From: Mycoplasmoidaceae bacterium
Lineage (GTDB): Bacteria; Bacillota_I; Bacilli_A; Mycoplasmatales; Mycoplasmoidaceae
Length of the DNA: 64,000 nt
Assembly: GCA_024427125.1 (NCBI GenBank)
Contig: JAKSVN010000002.1
Span: 1 to 64,000 of the forward strand
Reading direction: 5' to 3'
In this document: piece by piece, positions 33,951 through 46,933 of the stretch
How the letters are laid out: each line of letters begins with the position of its first letter
How positions within the stretch are numbered: the first letter of the stretch is position 1
Notes under the pieces: generated by a model
What the model was told of the DNA's origin: nothing
Databases searched by the model: none
Seen by the model: only the letters and a program-made list of their open reading frames with translations
Program-made: the position numbers and the translations under genes

Positions 33951-33962
33951 TATAATTAACAT
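33951..33962 (+). promoter_or_regulatory. -10 box of a leaderless promoter for ung
   Basis: TATAAT at 33951-33956, 6-nt spacer, ATG. No Shine-Dalgarno. Confidence 0.6.
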
Positions 33963-34604
33963 ATGAAATGAAGAGAATTCATTCAACAAGAAATAAATAA
34001 AGATTACTTTTTAAAACTAATCAAATTTATTAATAATGAAGGCAATAGTCATGATATCTTTCCAGAACCAGAAAGACTATTTGCTTGTTTTAGATTTTTT
34101 GATGTAGAAGATACTAAAGTAGTAATAGTTGGCCAAGATCCATATCATACACCTGGTTTTGCCAATGGTTTAGCTTTTGCTGTTAACCAAGGTGTTGTTA
34201 TGCCTAAATCATTAGTTAATATCTTTAAAGAACTAAAAGATGATTTAGGAATATCAAGACTAGATACAGAATTAACTGATTGAGCTGGACAAGGCGTTTT
34301 ATTACTCAATCGAGTAATGACAGTTAATAAAGGAAAACCTAATAGTCATAAAGGTCAAGGTTGGGAAACCTTTACTAATGAAGTGATTAAATTAATTAAT
34401 GACAAATGTAATAATGTGGTTTTTGTTCTATGAGGAAATAATGCACAAGAACTAAAACCACTAATAGATGAAAAGAAACATTTAGTTCTTTGTTCATCAC
34501 ACCCTAGCCCTTTAGGTTATTACAAATCATTTAAAGGTTCTAAACCATTTAGTAAGATAAATAAATACTTAAAAGAACATAACAAAAAAGAAATTAAATG
34601 ATAA
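33963..34604 (+). CDS. ung: Uracil-DNA glycosylase
   Basis: 213 aa, family 1 UDG. Catalytic water-activating motif GQDPYH (about 58-63), LLLNRVMTV, and the leucine-loop motif SSHPSPLG (about 179-186). It removes uracil from DNA. Ends W-stop (TGA then TAA), so the last codon is Trp. Start chosen from the leaderless promoter. Confidence 0.95.
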
Positions 34605-34628
34605 TTACTTGTAATTATCATTTTCTTT
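34600..34628 (+). terminator. Terminator after ung
   Basis: GATAATTAC / GTAATTATC hairpin (TT loop) plus T-rich tail. It includes the ung stop. Confidence 0.75.
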
Positions 34629-34648
34629 TATAATTAAAGAAAGATATT

Positions 34649-36280
34649 ATGCCTAAAGTTAGTAAGCAAACAGCTAGTAAAATAGGATTATTTACTGCTA
34701 TTATGATGATTTTTGGTACCCTAGTAGGAATAGGGATCTTTTTTAAGAACTATTCAGTATTTAAAAATAACGATGGTAACCCAATTGGCATCTTATTATC
34801 ATGGATAATTGCCATTATCCTTGTTTTATCTATTAGTTTATCTTTCTGTGAAATTAGTTCATGTAAATTAAAAAACAAAGCAGATGGTTTTGGTGGTTGA
34901 TCTGAAAGATACCTAAATCACCACTTTGGTAGATATAACAAGCTAGGTTATTCTCTAATCTTCTATACAGTTAATACCTTTGCTGTAATGTTTTTTACAG
35001 GGGAAGGATGTCTTAACTGTTTTGCAGATTTAGGACAAGCAAATAGTACAGCTGGTTCATTTGACTTTGGTAATTTATCAACACTTTATATCTTTTTAGC
35101 TTCTGGAGCATTGTTTGTTTTATTTATTTTCTTAAATATCCTTTCTTCGAAAGGCATGGCAAGATTTAGTAATATAACTGGAATCATTAAGTTTATCCCA
35201 ATTATTGCAGTTGTAGTATTAGGAATTGTCTTTGGTTTAATGAGTGTTGAACATCATGGTGGACTATGAGGTGGGCACTGATATACTATTCCACCTGGTG
35301 AATCTGTTCCTGGATGAACAGCAAATAGCGACAAGTTAAATGTTGGAGGCATTATTACTTCCGTCCCTTCAATTCTATTTGCTTTTGAAGGATATTTAGT
35401 AATTGGCAACGTTGCTGCTGATATGAAAAACCCCGAAAGAAATGTACCACTAGCAATGGTTCTTGCTTTAGTCATAGTGTCAGCACTATATCTAGTTATA
35501 ACAATTGGTTGCATGACAGTTGGCACAGGCAACGTTTATTACTTGATGGATATTTGTTTTAGTGGCAATCAACAAGTGGCAGGCATTCTAAAGAATGTTA
35601 TGTCAGTATTCATCTTTATCTGTATTATTGGTGTTTTAAATGCCATAACATTCACTGGGATGAGAAGCTTCCAAGCAAGTTGCGACCAAGGTGTTTTGTT
35701 TAAAGGCAAAGCTTTATTAAACAAAAAACCAGGCAGCAAAATGTTTGGTGGTGGTATGTGATTCATGATTGCTGTTGGAATATGGTGAGTAGCAACAATG
35801 ATTCCTTCGGCTATATTAAATACCGACCAGATTGTTGATGCTTGCTCATACATTATGATTATTGGTTTATATGTAATGTATGTCATAATTATGATTCCAG
35901 CTATAGCCAATAGAAAGACAAAGAAAGTAGAAGTAAGGAAAATGAAAATCTTTATCCCAACATGCGTTATAGCTCTACTAGGTTGTTCATTCCTTATTAT
36001 CTTCTGTGGTTTTTATAAATTCTTAGCTGTTCCTATCCAAGAAGGTATGAAATCAGGATGAAATACAATTTATAAGGATTGTGGTTGGGGTTTATTCCTA
36101 GATAACTCTAGCAATACAGGTTATAAACTAACATACCTACACTCAATAGTTGTTTACTGGTCTATTTTCTTGTTTATGCTTGCTATGCCTCTCATCAACG
36201 ATCTATTGATCAAATGGTTTGACAAGAGCAACAAACAACCATTAATCTGACAAAAGGGTAAACAAATAGTTTTAAAATAA
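34649..36280 (+). CDS. APC-family amino acid transporter, tandem copy 1
   Basis: 543 aa, about 12 TM. N-terminus MPKVSKQTASKIGLFTAI and TM1 GTLVGIGIFFKN, then a conserved TM6-like VPSILFAFEGYLVIGN. Its close relative follows in tandem, sharing motifs such as KNxxRNxxLxxVL and KxGSKMF. Substrate unknown; amino acid exchange is the family role. Own promoter (TATAAT about 34630) and own terminator. Confidence 0.87.
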
Positions 36281-36307
36281 TGAACCATTGGTTCATTATT
36301 TTTTTAT
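36277..36307 (+). terminator. Terminator after APC copy 1
   Basis: AATAATGAACCA / TGGTTCATTATT hairpin followed by seven T. Confidence 0.85.
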
Positions 36308-36343
36308 AATTATTAGTAGATATATTTAAAGAAAGGAAATTAT

Positions 36344-38023
36344 ATGCCAAAAGTTAAAAAACAGACGGCTGGTAAAATAGGTTTATTAGCTGCAATACTT
36401 TACATAATTGGTAACGTAGTTGGTATTGGTATTTTCTTTAAAAACAAAACTGTTTTTAGATTAAATGACAATGATGCACTTGGTGTATTACTAGCATGGA
36501 TTATTTCCATTGTTATCGTATTATGTATGGCATTATCTTTTGCAGAAGTATCCACCTGCAAAATGAAAAATAAAAACGCAGGTGTTGGTGGATGAGCTGA
36601 ACAATTCTGCGGCCATGGATTTGGTAGATACTCAAAAACAGGATATTCCTTAATATTCTGACCTGCAAATACATTTGCAATCATGTTCTTTGCTGGTGAA
36701 GCAATCCTTAACTGCTTTGCCCCACTAATCTCACAATGAGATCCACAAAGAGGCTGAACAAGCGTTAGCTTGTACAACTTTGGAGAAGGAACAACTGCTA
36801 TAATTTTTGTAATCGGAATTGCATTGTTCGCTCTTTTCATGATTCTAAACTATTTCAAAGCAAACGCTATGGGAAAAGCTGGATCAATCATAAGTTTTGT
36901 TAAGTTTGCTCCAATCCTAATGGTTGTTGTATTAGGAATTGCATTTGGTGCAATGAATGGACACACTGGATGAGATACAGTAAATAATGTGGCTTCATCA
37001 GTTGAACCAAATAAAATGGGTGACAACACTAATGTTCTAGGAATTATTTCTGCAATCCCTGCAATCCTATTTGCATTTGAAGGTTATATTTCTGTTGGAA
37101 ATATTTCAGGAGATATTGAAAACAGTGAAAAAAACTTATCATTGTCAGTAGTTCTAGGTGTAGCAATTATTTCAGCATTATATTTGGCTGTAACAATCGG
37201 ATGTATCACTGCTGGAACTGGTGATGTATATAGTTTAATGAACCTTATAGTTGGAAAGAGTGAAATTGCTTACAAAATATTAACAATTGTCATTTCTATC
37301 TTCATCTTTGTTTGTTTAATTGGATGTACAAATGGTATGGCGAAAGGTGGAATTAGTGCTTTCCAATCACTATGTGAAGAAGGTGCTATGTTCAAATCAA
37401 AAGCATTGTTACATGCTAAACCTGGAAACAAGATGTTCGCTGGTTTTGTTTGATTCTTTGTAATGGTAATGTTCTGATGAATTATTCTTGTTATTCCATC
37501 AAGTATTCTTAATACTGATGCTATGGCTGATGGTTCGTCTACATCAATGGTACTTTGCTTATACATTATCTATGGTGTAACAGTACTAGGTGGTTTAATT
37601 AACAGAAAAACTAAAAAAGTTGTTGTTAAAAAACAAAAAGCATTCCCTGTAACTGCAACAGTAGGTGTGTTAGGTTGTCTATTCATGGTAGTATTTGTTG
37701 GGTTTGTCCAATTTATGGCCGCTCCAATTGCAAACGGTCTTGGAAGACTAGATGGTGAAGCAACTAAAGATATTTCAGCATTATGACAACTAAAAGCTGG
37801 ATGAGGTATGTTTGTAAACGCTCCTAACTGCCTAGGAATAGTAAGAGGCGGAACAAACGGATATGTTCTAACTAACCTTGAAACTTTAGTTTGATTCTGA
37901 GGCATGACTATTGTTATGGCTCTATTGCCAATCTTTAATGACCTATTAATTAAAGCTAATGGTAACCCAGAACATCAACAACTAATTTGACAAAAAGGCC
38001 ACAAAGCTGCAAGAATCGGATAA
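36344..38023 (+). CDS. APC-family amino acid transporter, tandem copy 2
   Basis: 559 aa, paralogue of the preceding gene: MPKVKKQTAGKIGLLAAI, VVGIGIFFKN, IPAILFAFEGYISVGN, KPGNKMFAGF. RBS AAAGGAAA. More diverged in extracellular loops than in TM cores, so the pair may differ in substrate. Many TGA = Trp. Confidence 0.87.
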
Positions 38024-38031
38024 ATAAGAAG

Positions 38032-38057
38032 TTCTAACCGCAAGGTTAGAATTTTTT
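38032..38057 (+). terminator. Terminator after APC copy 2
   Basis: TTCTAACC / GGTTAGAA hairpin with GCAA tetraloop and T-run. The T-run merges into the next gene's TATAAT. Confidence 0.85.
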
Positions 38058-38068
38058 ATAATCTAATT
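38057..38068 (+). promoter_or_regulatory. -10 box of a leaderless promoter for macro-domain gene
   Basis: TATAAT at 38057-38062, 6-nt spacer, ATG, no Shine-Dalgarno. Confidence 0.6.
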
Positions 38069-38590
38069 ATGAAAATATATTTATTAGATAACAATCCATT
38101 AGTAACTGCTGCTTGAGCACAATACTTTGGTTCTGAACCCGAGTTTAGTGTGATCACTGATGACTTTGGTCATTTTATGGATAACAATAAAGTAGATTGC
38201 ATTGTTAGTCCAGGTAACTCTAAAGGAGTAATGAATGGTGGCTATGATTATGCTATCTCCGACTACTTTGGTTGAGAATTAACAAGCAAAGTGCAAGAAC
38301 ATGTTATTAAGTATTATCATGGTATTCAAAAACCAGGAACAGCTTTTATTATTGCTATTCCTAATTCTAAAATAAAACTGATTCATTGTCCTACAATGAT
38401 TAAACCTTCAGTGATTAAAGACGCAAAGATAGTTAAAGATTGCATGATCGCTACTTTGCAATTAGCAAGAAAACACAAGATTAACTCTATTGTTATTCCT
38501 GCCTTTGGTGGTTTTACTGGTAAAGTTAATCCAAACGATTTAGCCAAATTAATGTATGAAGGTTATCAACAAATAAAAAAAGAGGGATAA
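38069..38590 (+). CDS. Macro-domain-like protein (ADP-ribose binding)
   Basis: 173 aa. The loop DCIVSPGNSKGVMNGGYDYAI (family D-x-I-V-N-x-x-N-x-x-x-x-x-G-G-G-V-x-x-A-I) and IPAFGGFTGKV near the C-terminus match the two ligand loops of macro domains. Two positions differ: S-P for N-A before GNS, and GG-Y for GG-V. Likely binds or hydrolyses ADP-ribose derivatives. Leaderless, monocistronic. Two TGA = Trp (38116, 38276). Confidence 0.72.
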
Positions 38591-38600
38591 CCTCTTTTTC
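38576..38600. terminator. Bidirectional terminator between macro gene and rpsD
   Basis: AAAAAGAGG / CCTCTTTTT with GATAA loop. It contains the macro gene's stop and faces the rpsD end. Confidence 0.8.
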
Positions 38601-38618
38601 TTATACCAAACGGTTGTA

Positions 38619-39209
38619 TCATTCAACTACGTATGTTTCGTTGATTTCAGGGTTTAGTTCTTCTCTTTGAGGATGACGAACATATGTTCCTGTCTTACCT
38701 GTACCTTCTACTTTAACAAATTCTAGAGGTTTAGCTAGTTGAGTGTCTTTTACAACTGGTAATGCTTGTGATTTTTCTTTAATAGAGATCTTGTCACCAA
38801 TCTTACAGATTGTTGATGGGATTGAACATTTCTTACCATTTAATAATACATGTCCATGGTTAACTAGTTGTCTAGCTGCTCTTCTTGTTGGAGCAAAGCC
38901 CATTCTAAAGACTAAGTTATCAATTCTAGATTCAAGAACAATTAATAAGTTCATTGCGTTAGAACCTTTCATTTTCTTAGCCACTAAGAATAATCTTCTA
39001 AATTGACGGTCATTCATTCCATACATGAATTGCAACTTTTGCTTTTCTTGTAATTGTTCAGCATAACCAGACAATTTTCTCTTGTTAGCACCGTGAGCTC
39101 CAGGAGCGTATGTTCTTTTCTTTCCTTTAGAAAATTCTTTGTTGTTTTCTAATAAAGAAAAGCCATAACGTCTAGACTTACGGTTTATACTACCTGTATA
39201 TCTTGACAT
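38619..39209 (-). CDS. rpsD: 30S ribosomal protein S4
   Basis: 196 aa. MSRYTGSINRKSRRYGFSLL, AYAPGAHG-like segment and the S4 RNA-binding domain RMGFAPTRRAARQLVNHGHVLLNGKK. Primary 16S binder. No N-terminal zinc cysteines, so the C-minus form. RBS GAAAGGAA. Confidence 0.97.
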   Translation of the reverse strand: MSRYTGSINRKSRRYGFSLLENNKEFSKGKKRTYAPGAHGANKRKLSGYAEQLQEKQKLQFMYGMNDRQFRRLFLVAKKMKGSNAMNLLIVLESRIDNLVFRMGFAPTRRAARQLVNHGHVLLNGKKCSIPSTICKIGDKISIKEKSQALPVVKDTQLAKPLEFVKVEGTGKTGTYVRHPQREELNPEINETYVVE

Positions 39210-39372
39210 AGTTTATTCCTTTCAAATATTATTAACACAACAATAAAATAACACTTATTTATAGATTCAACACTAATAATTTCGATGATTACAGCTTATT
39301 TACTTTTAACACTTAATCGTTGTTGACTAAAGTTAAATAATGTTATTTTGCTGAATGTGCTTCTTAATTATA
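39210..39372 (-). promoter_or_regulatory. rpsD promoter and long 5' leader
   Basis: Minus-strand TATAAT at 39367-39372, about 150 nt ahead of the rpsD RBS. Within the leader CAACAA near 39320 can pair with TTGTTG near 39240, enclosing AAGTGTTA repeats. S4 often autoregulates through leader RNA; I see pairing potential only. Confidence 0.35.
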
Positions 39373-39393
39373 TATGAAAAGTAAATAATTAAT

Positions 39394-39418
39394 AAAAAAT
39401 AAGGCTGTACCTTATTTC
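39394..39418 (-). terminator. Terminator after pnuC
   Basis: AAATAAGG / CCTTATTT hairpin, then T-run on the minus strand, at the stop of the 39412-40197 gene. Confidence 0.75.
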
Positions 39419-40197
39419 TTCAATGATTTTCTTCAGTTAATGATACCTAGGATACAAGTTGCCGTCATACTTAAACCAGAGATGAACATTGATCAACAAT
39501 TAAATTTATCCAGTCCTGGCATCATAGTTGCCTTTAATGCTCATGTCATTGCTATGGCAATGTCACAAATAATATATACTCATCAAACAAAGTCATACTT
39601 TTTGATCATAGGCAATAAAGCTGCTAAAGTAAACATTAGCACCATAGCATCAAATACTCTAATAGCTAGTGGCAATGGTTCATCTTTAAACCAAAATTGA
39701 CTAAAACTATTCAAGCCTTCAACTCAAGCAAATAATACTGTTAAACCAAAAAAGCAAATAATATAAACAAGTACAATTCACAATTTTAATTGTGTTGGTT
39801 GAATGGTTTTCTTATCCTTTGAAGTCCTAATTCAAATGATGAATACTACCGTTTGCATCACAATGTTATATCCATACATTATCATTGAACCGGGCAACTT
39901 ATTGCCCCAAGCTACAAAGATTAAAATAATTGAACTAATAATACCAAGAAATGGACATAATATTCTTTGTTTAGCGCCAGCCATAACTGAGAACACAGAC
40001 AAAATTGTGGCCACCAATGTTAATCATGTTTTTCATTGAGCATATGGTTTGCCAGCTTTAAAAACAACCATTTGAACAATAAAAAAGATTAAACTTAAGC
40101 CAATATTAAGTCAAAGAATGATATGTTCAGCAATTGATAATTCACGAATATAATTTTGTTTTGCAACAAAATCAATAAACTTATTTTTCTTTTCCAT
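39412..40197 (-). CDS. pnuC: PnuC-family nicotinamide riboside transporter
   Basis: 261 aa, seven or eight hydrophobic segments. PnuC-like features: TLVATILSVFSVMAGAKQRILCPFLGIISS, the N-I-V-M-Q-x-V-V-F-I-I-W-I segment, the W-A-L-K-A helix and the C-terminal NCWSMFISGLSMTATCILGIINWRK. Facilitated uptake of the NAD precursor. Third gene of a BI-1-like / HIT / pnuC operon, one base after the HIT stop (TAG-T-ATG). Confidence 0.75.
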
Positions 40198-40198
40198 A

Positions 40199-40600
40199 CT
40201 ATTTTGCTTTTAGTTTTTTAGCAATCTTTTCAACGTCTTCTATATTAACACGATTGCAATCTAATCTAAAACCTTGTCCTTTAGCATATTTAGGAATAAC
40301 ATGAAAGTGAACATGTAAGATGGCTTGACTAGCAATTTTGCCTTGATTACTTAAGTAATTAAATCCTCAAGGTTTTAATTTTCTTGTTAGTAAATCAGCA
40401 ACTTCAATACTTAAATCAACCATGTCATGTAAAACATTAGTTGGTGTTGCTTGTCAATCAGGATAGTGCTTTTTAGAAATAATAACTGTGTGGCCATTAG
40501 CTAATGGACTAATATCCAAAAAAGCTAATGCGTTCTTGTTCTCTGCTACTTTGTAGCATTTAACTTTTCCTGCAGCAATATCGCAAAAGATACAACTCAT
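40199..40600 (-). CDS. HIT-family nucleotide hydrolase
   Basis: 133 aa. MSCIFCDIAAGKV start with the zinc-type C-x-x-C, LDISPLANGHTVIISKKHY, and the histidine triad HVHFHVIP (family HxHxHxx). Hydrolyses nucleoside phosphoramidates or related nucleotides. Start overlaps the upstream gene's stop. Confidence 0.93.
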
Positions 40601-41370
40601 TATCTTCTCCTTGCAAATCTTAAGATAAAGATAAAGACAATGAATAGGATATTAACTAGGTCAGTTAATAATCTATAACCAAAGAATCATGGTAAGATCT
40701 TTGATTGAACTCCAGCTTCATCATTGAATTCAGACATTTTAGAAATTTGTCAGATATCAATAATTACATATAAGAATGATATAACTGCCATACCAATCAT
40801 TATTAATGATCCAATTGTATTAGCAGCTATTGCTGTGCCTTCAGATCTAGTAGCAGATGTAACAATAGCTAAAACCATAAAGATGATTAGAGCAACAGCC
40901 ATTGATAATGCAGTTGCACCAATAACTTTGCCCATAGTTAAAACACTATTAAAGCTTAGAATCTTAGAAAATAAGATAGCCATTAGGAAGATGCCACCAG
41001 TAATACCAAACATTACGGGTAGTCATCATAATTTCATAAAGTTAGCTGCTAATGAGAATAACCAACCAAATGCTAATGATGTAGTTAAGATATATAAACC
41101 ATAACACAATAGTGTTAAGGCAATAGATTGAGATTGAAACATATTCTTAACTCATAAAATAGAAATAACCATTCCACTAATTAATGTAGCAAAGAATATG
41201 CCTAGGCCAATTCCCATATTGTCATAGTCTAATGAATTAACAAATAATACACTTCAACCATAACTACAAGCACCCAAGATAATAAACGCCAAACTAGCAA
41301 GCAACATTGACTTAGTTAATAATGTTGTTTGGGATGCACTATATTGTCGTTTTGTAAATTGTTGTTCCAT
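40600..41370 (-). CDS. Bax inhibitor-1/YetJ-like membrane protein
   Basis: 256 aa, seven TM segments. The C-terminal pattern D-I-W-Q-I ... L-L-T-D-L-V-N-I-L-F ... L-R-F places two Asp residues where the pH-sensing di-aspartyl pair of the BI-1 family (for example Bacillus YetJ, a calcium leak channel) sits. The rest is weakly conserved. First gene of the operon with HIT and pnuC. TATAAT 9 nt before the ATG, no clear SD. Confidence 0.68.
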
Positions 41371-41379
41371 AGTTGTTTA

Positions 41380-41389
41380 ATTATATAAT
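41380..41389. promoter_or_regulatory. Overlapping divergent -10 boxes
   Basis: TATAAT on the minus strand at 41380-41385 (BI-1-like operon) and on the plus strand at 41384-41389 (tlyA) share two bases. Firing of the two promoters should be mutually exclusive. Confidence 0.5.
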
Positions 41390-41407
41390 AATTATGACAT
41401 AAAAATT

Positions 41408-42139
41408 ATGGCTATTAGATTAGATAAATTTTTAGCAGATCAGTACAAAAATTATTCTAGAAATAAAATCGTTCAGTACATTGAAGCTGGATGAGTTATG
41501 GTTAATGGTGCTGTTGAAAAAACACCTAGTTGTCTAGTTACTGAAGATGACATTATTTCATTAAATATTAAGAAAGATGAAACATGGGTATCAAGAGGAG
41601 CTTATAAATTACATAAAGCTCTTATTTACTATAACATAGACTTGACTAACAAAGTTTGTATAGACATTGGTTGTTCAACTGGCGGTTTTACTCAAGTAAT
41701 GCTTGAGTATGGTGCTAAAAAAGTGTTTGCAGTAGATGTTGGCACAAACCAATTTGATCGTTCATTATTATGTGATAGAGTCAAATTAATGGAAAAGACA
41801 CATTTCTGTACAACACAAATTACTGACTTTGGTGTTGTAGATTTCATTGCATGTGATGTTAGTTTTATCTCAGCAACAAGAATCATTGAACATGTTGCTA
41901 AATTATTTAATTATCCATTTGATATGATTTGTTTAATCAAACCTCAGTTTGAATTAACAAAAGAAATTCTTGATAAGTGTAAAGGTATTATTCCTGAAAA
42001 ATATCACAAACAAGCAATTAGCAGAGTTTGTTCATGTGCTAACCAAAACGGTTTTCTAATTAGTGAAGTAATTGAATCTCCAATTTTAGGTGCTAAAGCA
42101 CAAAATAAGGAATACTTAGTGCACTTAAGAAGGTTCTAA
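41408..42139 (+). CDS. tlyA: TlyA-family rRNA 2'-O-methyltransferase
   Basis: 243 aa. N-terminal S4-like domain (RLDKFLADQ ... KIVQYIEAGWVMVNG), the linker WVSRGAYKLHKAL, then a FtsJ/RrmJ-type Rossmann fold with SAM motif CIDIGCSTGGFTQVML and the KPQFEL catalytic Lys region. Methylates ribosomal RNA in the TlyA family. Only 1 nt separates it from dinB. Confidence 0.93.
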
Positions 42140-42140
42140 T

Positions 42141-43290
42141 ATGAAAAGAACAATATTTCATATTGACCTTGATGCTTTCTTTTGCAGTTGTGAAGAGGTT
42201 ATGAACCCTAAACTAAAAGGGAAAGTTTTTGTTGTTAGTGGTAGAAACAAACGTTCAGTTATATCGTGTGCTAGCTATCCAGCAAGAAAACTTGGCATTA
42301 AAGCAGCACAACCTATATATATGGGTTTAGAAAAACATCCTGGTTTAACTGTAGTTCCAGGTCATTATGAACTATATGACAAAATGAGCATGCAGTTTTT
42401 TAGTTACATCAAAAAACATTATTCTAATGTTTGTGAAGAAATGTCTATTGATGAATGCTTCCTAGATGTGACTAAAACATTAAAACATTTTAATAATGAT
42501 CCAATCTTGTTAGCAAAGCTTTTGCAAAAAAGTGTAAATAAAACATTGGGTTTATCAGTTTCTATTGGTATCAGTTACAACAAGTTCCTAGCCAAGATGG
42601 CAACTGATTTAAATAAACCCCATGGCATCACTACTGTTCTTACAGAACAAGAAATAAAACAAAAGATATGACCGTTAGCGATTGATGATATGTTTTTTGT
42701 TGGACCACCAACAGCTAAAAGATTAAAAAGCATTGGCATTAAAACAATTGGTGATTTAGCAAACTTTGATGATATCAAATTGCTAAAAGCAAATCTAGAT
42801 CGTAACTGATATGTTACATGACAAAATGCTATAGGCAATGGTGATGATTTTGTTGATACTAGCAAAAATGACCCAAAAAGTCAATCTGTTAGTCATACTT
42901 TACTAGATCCAACAAATGATTCAACAGAAATAGAAACTACACTTAAATATATTGCTCAAGAATTACAAACAAAACTGGAAGCATATAAAATGGCAGGTTC
43001 ATGTATTGGTGTTATATATAAGATTAACAAAGTTAATAGAGTTAAGAATGAAACATTAAATCGTAACATCTATAAATGAGAAGATTTAGCACATTATGCT
43101 TTGCAATTATTAGGTTTAGTTTGAGATGGTTCAAGCATGATACAACTATTAGGAATTAATATCTCAAAACTAGTTAAAACTAATGCCAATGAATCAATTG
43201 AACAACAATTATTACCAAAGCGTAAGAACAAACTAAATCAAATTGTAGAAGATGTAAATAAAAAACTAGGTAAGGACCTAGTCTTCATAG

Positions 43291-43313
<23 letters not shown>
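42141..43313 (+). CDS. dinB: DNA polymerase IV (Y family)
   Basis: 390 aa. MKRTIFHIDLDAFF (first metal Asp), SYPARKLGIKAAQP, and the catalytic EEMSIDECFLDVT. Thumb with VGPPTAKRLKSIGIKTIGDL and little finger follow. No obvious beta-clamp motif was identified at the C-terminus. Translesion synthesis. Its 3' end overlaps ileS tail-to-tail by 23 nt. Confidence 0.94.
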
Positions 43314-46008
<2,695 letters not shown>

Positions 46009-46063
46009 ATTGTTTTAATTATATATTATGATTTTTTTCAATTAAAAAATAGATAATTAATAT

Positions 46064-46933
46064 ATGAACATTCATTTAGTCCAACCTTGTGCTTTTTGTC
46101 CTGGGGTAAAAAAAGCAGTTGAAAAAACATTACAAATCATTAATGACTATAAGTCAGCTCATGTTTATTTGATTGGCAACATCGTGCATAATCAAGAATT
46201 ATGTGCTAAACTTTTAAAATATAAAAATGTCAAAATTCTTGACAATAAAAATCATGATAGATTAGCACTAGTTAAATCTATTAAAACATCAAATAATGTT
46301 ATTATTTTTTCTGCTCATGGAACAGACCCAAGAGCAATTGATTATGTTCAAACAATGGGTTGAAAATTGTTTGACTTAACATGCCCTCAAGTTACTAAAG
46401 TTCTATCAAAGATAGATAGAGCAATTTTACGCGGTTTCCATGTTGCTTATTATGGTGATAAAAACCATGTTGAAGCTATTGCTGCAAAAGCTCGTGGACG
46501 TGGCAATATTACTATCTATAAAACAAAGAAAGATTTAGACAAAGTTATGGCTATGCCATATGTTCATGTTATGTGTCAAACAACAATGGATGAAAATGAT
46601 TTTTTAGCAACTGAAAAATGATTTACTCCACCTGCAATCATTAAGTTTTCTAATACTATTTGTTACTCTAGTAAGCAAAGACAACACAATGTCTATGAAA
46701 CAAAACCATATGATCTAGTCTTTGTTATTTCTGATCCGCAAAGTCACAATGGACAATCACTTTTTAATTTATTAAAAACTAGACAAAAACATGTTGTCTT
46801 TGTTGACCCACTTCACATTAAATTAAATAAGTCAATGTTAAAAAACAAAAAAGACTGTGCTATTTTTACAAGCAGTTCAGTCTCTCAAGAACAAGTTGAT
46901 CGTTTTATTAGTAAACTAAGAAAACTAATATAA
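46064..46933 (+). CDS. ispH: 4-hydroxy-3-methylbut-2-enyl diphosphate reductase (IspH/LytB)
   Basis: 289 aa, normal length. Three iron-sulfur Cys in conserved contexts: QPCAFCPGVKKAV (N-terminal), DLTCPQVTKV and NTICYSSKQRQ. Conserved His/Glu segments NIVHNQELC, SAHGTDP and a C-Q-T-T-M-D motif. Last step of the MEP isoprenoid pathway, making IPP and DMAPP. No other MEP gene is in the window. TGA at 46363 and 46620 are Trp. The end overlaps the convergent gene by 9 nt. Confidence 0.93.
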
